From assembly GCA_035591015.1 (NCBI GenBank), contig JAXIUW010207842.1:1-11137 (forward strand): a DNA stretch of 11,137 nucleotides, read 5' to 3'. Below are positions 7,530-11,137 of this stretch, one piece after another (position 1 is the stretch's first letter; every line of letters begins with the position of its first letter). The translations under genes were made by a program, and so were the position numbers. Below the pieces are notes generated by a model, which saw nothing but the letters and a program-made list of their open reading frames with translations, was not told where the DNA came from and did no database searches. The stretch comes from Cephalothrix simula. Taxonomy: Eukaryota > Nemertea > Palaeonemertea > Archinemertea > Cephalotrichidae.

Positions 7530-8014
7530 ACATGCACTTTTGCTGAGTAAGGACATTTACTATTTTTTAGAAAAAGGTACAGCATTTTGGCGTTCTCGCC
7601 GATTCTGCGGTGTTTCAGGATATACTAAATGATCTGTCGACTTATATTTAGTAATTTGAGGCATGGCTTAAGTGTGCTGAGTCTGTCATTATAGCTATCA
7701 ATCTACCATCTATAAAACCAGAAAGTCTCATCAATGTCCTTGGGAGCCCAATTATTATCACCCTTATAATCTCGGGGGATGGAAATTGCTTTAAGTGAGT
7801 CATAACTTGTTGCTTCAATTGCAGTTATTAGCATGTTCTTTTACCCTATCCGGAACCCCTAAACTTTCATCGCATCATCGATATTTGATGAGAATTTGTA
7901 GCTAAGAAATTTTGTTTGGTAGCTCTAAAGTTGATATTGAGAGAGAGCGGAGTATAGGGAATGGGATGTTGTCCTGTCCCAAATTTGATATTAATTTCAA
8001 TACACTAATGGATG
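7530..8014. other. No gene seen
   Basis: The stretch shows no coding content. A short GA run occurs at 7939-7948. The phrase cggaaccccttaa of the foldback arm (8085-8097) has a near copy, cggaacccctaaa, at 7851-7863, which could be chance or a fragment of the same family. Confidence 0.4.
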
Positions 8015-8322
8015 GAAAAATTGGATTAGGCACTGTAAAATGTACAAATTTCGTACCCCCCGTTGAGATCTCCTAGAAGGGCCATCGGAACCCCTTAACC
8101 CTATACATTTTTGGAAAGAGCATGAAAAGTGACATACCATGGCAGGGTTTTAAATTTTTTGCCCCACCTGGTGGGGAGCGGTGGCGTAAAATATGCAACA
8201 AATTCGATAATAGACTTAAGTCCCACTTTTAGTGGAACCCTTGAGTCGTTCGGGTTAGACCAAAACTAGCTAGATAGATTGTTTGGCATATCAAGCATAC
8301 CAAAATATCGGGATCCTAGGTG
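8015..8322 (+). repeat. Foldback left arm
   Basis: This 308-bp arm contains a short internal hairpin, ccact/agtgg around ttt, at 8223-8235. Relative to the right arm it has a few extra bases near 8070-8080 and lacks a 14-base insertion found there. Many of the differences are A/G or C/T changes, consistent with independent decay after the two arms arose. Confidence 0.75.
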
Positions 8323-8415
8323 CATTGGTGCAAAATTGTCATCTCTGGATAAATCTATTTCAATATTTTCAGTGCTCATATGGGATCATATGACCTTTGA
8401 CCGACCCCCACGGGT

Positions 8416-8751
8416 CACCTAATATTATTAGGAACCCGATATATGGGTCATTAGGTATGCTTGATATGCCAAACAACCTATTGTAGCTAGTTTTGGTCTA
8501 TTACCCGAACGATTCGAGGGTTCCCTTAACATCCGACCACTAAAAGTGGGACTTAAGTCTATTTTCGAATTTTTTTGCACATTTTGCGCCACTGCATCAC
8601 TCCCCACCAGGTAGGGCAAAAAAACTAAAAACCCTCCCATGGTGTGTAACTTTTTATACTCTTTCCAAAAATATACAGGGTTGAGGGGTTCCGATGCCCA
8701 TCTCTACGGGGGGCAAAATTTGTACATTTTACTGGCTTCATCCAATTTTTC
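8416..8751 (-). repeat. Foldback right arm
   Basis: This 336-bp arm, read on the minus strand, follows the left arm. It carries extra bases at 8525-8538 (next to ggttcc), at about 8421-8429 near its inner end, and near 8446-8453. Frames open at 8428-8640 (minus) and 8639-8863 (plus) fall here; they are not conserved in the left arm and are not taken as coding. Confidence 0.75.
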
Positions 8752-8759
8752 GTGTATGG

Positions 8760-9180
8760 CCAATGCTGCTAAATTGATTCCTTATTATTCCGGACTACTA
8801 GACGGAACAGCTGTGAGTTTAAATGATAAGTCATATCAGGAGCGTGGTCATATGGATACATGATATTTAAAAACTTTTAAATGCATGTATTCATTAACCT
8901 TGTTAATCTGAACCAAATTCTCAAAAAATTGTATTAAAAATGGGAAGGCGTCAGGAAAGCACCCCCTTCATTTTATAAAAAGGAAAGACCCACAGTATGG
9001 CTATACAAGGCATGATTGTCCATTGTGTCAAGAGACGAAGACCCAGTTCCAGTGAAAGTTAGGTTTACATGCTTTTGTAAATTCATGTATCAAGAGGGCC
9101 ATCCATGCAGGGCCCTTACTCATTTTTCTCTTGTTGGGGTCATGAAAATGTGCTGGAGCTAAGTACATGTATTTCAATGG
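8760..9180. other. No gene seen
   Basis: The sequence is mixed to AT-rich with no recognisable coding content. The only structures noted are a weak tttaaaaacttttaaa palindrome at about 8866-8881 and two copies of agggcc at about 9096-9113. Confidence 0.45.
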
Positions 9181-9188
9181 CCTTAATA

Positions 9189-9256
9189 CGCTAGGTAACT
9201 AGATGAAAAAGCTAATAATCAGAGGGTCATGGGTTCGACATTCGAGATTCTGGTAC
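9189..9256 (+). repeat. Possible tRNA-derived SINE head (decayed)
   Basis: The sequence gggttcgacattcgag (9231-9246) resembles a decayed B box and T-arm of a tRNA, whose consensus is GGTTCGANTCC. It is preceded by ctaataatcagagggtcat (9212-9230), which sits where an anticodon arm and variable loop would be. The T-arm stem no longer pairs, and the A-box region (gctaggtaactagatg, about 9190-9205) is weak. A functional tRNA is therefore excluded. A tRNA-derived SINE remnant is plausible, continuing through the GC-richer stretch to about 9330, but no poly-A tail or flanking duplication is evident. Confidence 0.3.
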
Positions 9257-9503
9257 CCGGTGTCATGGGATATCAAAGGCCAGTACTGCCGGTAATGAAA
9301 CTAGTTGGTGGCGCATATAGAGTCCTCCTCCGGATAGCTCACGATTATTATTTACTAAGTATCCACCGCGGATCGCATTTTTAATGGTATGTCCAGTATT
9401 CTTTGGGCCCCGAGCAAAATCTAGATAAGTTTTATTATTTGCTAAATAGTTATGAACAAAATCAAAATGTATGTGCCACGTTTATAACATTTTTATGTAA
9501 CAT

Positions 9504-9526
9504 TTATACCAATGTCATTGGTATAA
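9504..9526. repeat. Perfect 11-bp palindrome with 1-base centre
   Basis: The sequences ttataccaatg (9504-9514) and cattggtataa (9516-9526) are exact reverse complements around a single t. The flanks nearly continue the symmetry. It may be a binding site, a small foldback or a replication template-switch scar. Confidence 0.6.
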
Positions 9527-9529
9527 GTT

Positions 9530-10260
9530 AGTAGCAGGGTACTGCGATAATTCATTTATAGGAGCTCTTAATTTCAGTCTTTGTCAGGATTGCTAAGCCA
9601 TTCTGACTTATCATCTAACTATGAAATGAAATGCCCAAATCTTTCAGTCAACCGAAGCGTTAAAATCTCATCGATTTTCTTTTCAAGACGATGAAGCCTT
9701 TTGGACTGTATCTCTAGAATCCGTTTGACTTCACAAAGCAGATTACCAGCATTAATGGTATTAAGATAAATATTTTGTATTTTACTGCGTTTTATAATGA
9801 CATTTTTTTGAAAATTTTGGGCGGTTCTGATTATAGATTCTCACAAAAGGTCGACCTGTTACTATTCTGCTTTCTCACTGTGCCAGCAAGATGGTATTAT
9901 TCTAATTCGATACGGCCGTATAAGTCGAGGCATTGAAACGACTTTTTAAAACTTTTATTTATGATTGACATACAACCTATAATTGTGTTCCCACAGGGGG
10001 CCCTTCAATTGTTAGTTATTTTTTAGAAATTATGGGGTTCATATTTCACATTTTGGACTCATATTGCGTGACATTTGAAGTGTGTCTGTGCAAAGGTGTC
10101 AAAGTAAACATAGTTTTTTTCTGTGACCGTTTCAATTATTTTATTAGACACTGCAGGACATTTCGAAAGGCACAATAGTATATTTTTTCGGGAATAAACT
10201 AATTTCCAGGTCTTATTTTTTATACTTTACCTCTAGTATTTATATCAAAGCAGGCAGTGT
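9530..10260. other. AT-rich stretch, no gene seen
   Basis: No frame of useful length, RNA gene or convincing repeat was found in this stretch. Confidence 0.5.
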
Positions 10261-10263
10261 ATG

Positions 10264-10275
10264 ATATATATATAT
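10264..10275. repeat. Short (AT)6 microsatellite
   Basis: Six consecutive AT units lie within a slightly longer alternating purine-pyrimidine run ending in gtgt. Confidence 0.7.
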
Positions 10276-10346
10276 GTGTTAAAATTTTTACTGAATTTGG
10301 TGCCCCTACTGGCGAAAAATTGAATGTTACTATCCGTGAAATATCC

Positions 10347-10366
10347 AAAATGGCGGCGGCCGCGAA
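10347..10366 (+). promoter_or_regulatory. YY1-like site over an ATG in a CpG-dense pocket
   Basis: The sequence aaaatggcggc (10347-10357) matches the published YY1 consensus AANATGGCGGC and is followed by gcggccgcgaaacg. This gives five CpGs in about 20 bases within AT-rich DNA. An ATG at 10350 opens an 11-codon frame, MAAAAKRSLNI, before a stop. YY1-type sites overlapping a start codon are known in animal genes, but no good splice donor or downstream exon is visible here. The site also resembles the arms of the inverted repeat at 1097-1263, so it may simply be a repeat fragment. Confidence 0.3.
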
Positions 10367-10389
10367 ACGAAGTTTAAACATATAGCTTC

Positions 10390-10630
10390 ATCGGAACCCA
10401 ATCTCTTCGGATTGTTGGCTAATTTTTTTAAAATTCATGTGTGATTTATGAGAAAAACTTGAATTTATAAATTTATTAGGAAATTTCAACGGGAAATGGT
10501 CTTTTGAACGTGTGAAATCCAGAGGGTTTATCTAGATTCAACGATGTTAGAGAATTTTTGAGGTGTTTTTGTGGCCCATCGATCAGTCGAACTCAGCTTC
10601 AGCACACTATTTTACGCACATGTTACATAT
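10390..10630. other. No gene seen
   Basis: AT-rich sequence with no coding content or repeat copies that I can see. Confidence 0.45.
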
Positions 10631-10636
10631 TTTGAA

Positions 10637-10653
10637 ATCCTGATTTTCAGGAT
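10637..10653. repeat. Short hairpin atcctga / tcaggat
   Basis: Perfect 7-bp arms (10637-10643 and 10647-10653) enclose a 3-base loop, ttt. The ttttcag at 10644-10650 also resembles a 3' splice site, but no coding frame with recognisable content follows. Confidence 0.4.
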
Positions 10654-10659
10654 CACTTC

Positions 10660-10930
10660 AATTCAAAACGAAGCTTGATCAAAACTTAAATGCAGTTGGT
10701 TAACATTTGTGGTTTGAACAAACTCTTCCATACCCCACGTTCAGTTTATTTATCCAGAGTTTGCTCAATATCTTGTTTTGAAATATCTCGAATTCAGTTG
10801 CATCAACAACTGTCTCATCCACATCTGTTGGTCTTTGTTAGCGGTCTAGTTAACTTTGTTTTATTTTTTATGTCAGCAGGTATCTCTTTTTCGATCCATA
10901 ATCCTTAATTAACCTATATCGTTAACTTTA
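10660..10930. other. No gene seen
   Basis: A plus-strand frame from 10690 to 10908 starts with ATG and is open for 72 codons. Its predicted protein resembles no family I know, and its leucine- and phenylalanine-rich end reflects T-rich DNA, so I leave it uncalled. Confidence 0.4.
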
Positions 10931-10936
10931 AGATTC

Positions 10937-10957
10937 CCTCAGATCCTAGATCTGAGG
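10937..10957. repeat. 8-bp inverted repeat cctcagat / atctgagg
   Basis: Perfect 8-bp arms (10937-10944 and 10950-10957) flank a 5-base centre, cctag. No T-run or coding frame gives it an obvious role. Confidence 0.5.
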
Positions 10958-11078
10958 TTACCCTTTATCGGTCGCATTTTGAAATATCGATGTGGGGCAG
11001 ACTTTTTTGGCTTAAAACTAATTTTTTAGAGGTAAATATGACATTTTTGAAAAAAATTTTACATATACCTATTTATTT

Positions 11079-11094
11079 GTTGCCATATGGCAAC
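11079..11094. repeat. 16-bp perfect palindrome
   Basis: The sequence gttgccatatggcaac is a perfect palindrome with no spacer. It could bind a dimeric protein or mark a repeat end. The window stops 43 bases later, so its context cannot be judged. Confidence 0.55.
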
Positions 11095-11137
11095 ACTGCC
11101 CGATAAGGGGTATAAAAGTTACATTTTTTGAAAATTC

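Larger units (their letters stand above)
8015..8751. mobile_element. 737-bp foldback element with long inverted arms
   Basis: The left arm (8015-8322) and right arm (8416-8751) are reverse complements along almost their entire length, at about four bases in five by eye apart from several indels. Exact anchors include aaaaattggat (8016-8026) with atccaattttt (8740-8750); tagacttaagtcccac (8211-8226) with its complement at 8545-8560; and ggcatatcaagcatacc (8285-8301) with its complement at 8453-8469. The 93-bp middle (8323-8415) is unpaired apart from two catatg palindromes. There is no transposase or long frame. The arrangement fits a Foldback-type or long-TIR non-autonomous DNA element, or two head-to-head copies of one repeat. 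Outside the arms, atacac (8000-8005) and gtgtat (8752-8757) also match, separated on the left by 9 extra bases, so the true ends may be slightly wider. No clear target-site duplication was found. Confidence 0.8.

Noticed and set aside
8428-8863. Open frames on the minus (8428-8640) and plus (8639-8863) strands within and beyond the foldback right arm
   Set aside because: The corresponding frames are not kept in the left arm, so they are by-products of a non-coding repeat.
9211-9256. Functional tRNA gene
   Set aside because: The T-arm stem does not pair and no acceptor stem could be placed; at best it is a decayed SINE head.
10690-10908. 72-codon plus-strand open frame with ATG
   Set aside because: No recognisable protein features; hydrophobic residues reflect T-rich codons. 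It could be revisited if transcripts map here.

Overview
The window looks like intergenic or intronic DNA from an animal nuclear genome, probably a marine invertebrate. That assignment is an inference from texture only: AT-rich sequence, no long open reading frame on either strand, decayed repeats, YY1-like AAGATGGCGGC motifs inside inverted repeats, and a C-tract repeat of a type I associate with invertebrate genomes. Bacterial or organellar DNA is very unlikely, because 11 kb would then hold long adjacent reading frames. I found no protein-coding gene, rRNA, convincing tRNA or CRISPR array. Every reading frame is short (at most about 87 codons), several depend on a non-ATG start, and none carries a protein family I recognise.

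The structure is in the repeats. Positions 52-131 hold a hairpin followed by C-tracts. Positions 573-584 are a 12-bp palindrome inside a GC-richer patch. Positions 901-988 hold two copies of a 13-bp repeat, followed at 1097-1263 by an inverted repeat whose arms contain YY1-like sites. From 1264 to about 4350 the sequence is mostly unremarkable AT-rich DNA with one hairpin at 3671-3702. Positions 4361-4625 are a degenerate repeat cluster, and 4840-4975 a GC-richer patch that may be an old short interspersed element. From 4980 to 6590 there are only small palindromes.

From 6596 to 8751 inverted repeats are unusually dense. In order: a hairpin group rich in ATCGGT/ACCGAT (6596-6692); a perfect 19-bp palindrome flanked by an 11-bp direct repeat (6844-6900); two direct copies of a roughly 123-bp unit that is itself a nest of inverted repeats (6985-7107 and 7177-7299); a second ATCGGT/ACCGAT inverted repeat (7445-7506); and a 737-bp foldback element with arms of 308 and 336 bp around a 93-bp loop (8015-8751). 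The foldback and the nested units are the best-supported mobile-element remains. Both look non-autonomous, since neither has a visible transposase.

After 8752 the window holds a weak tRNA-derived SINE-like patch (9189-9256), a perfect 11-bp palindrome (9504-9526), a CpG-dense pocket with a YY1-like site over an ATG (10347-10385), and two short palindromes near the end (10937-10957, 11079-11094). No set of genes working together can be described. The most plausible undescribed items are the foldback family, the nested-hairpin family and the palindrome with its flanking duplication.
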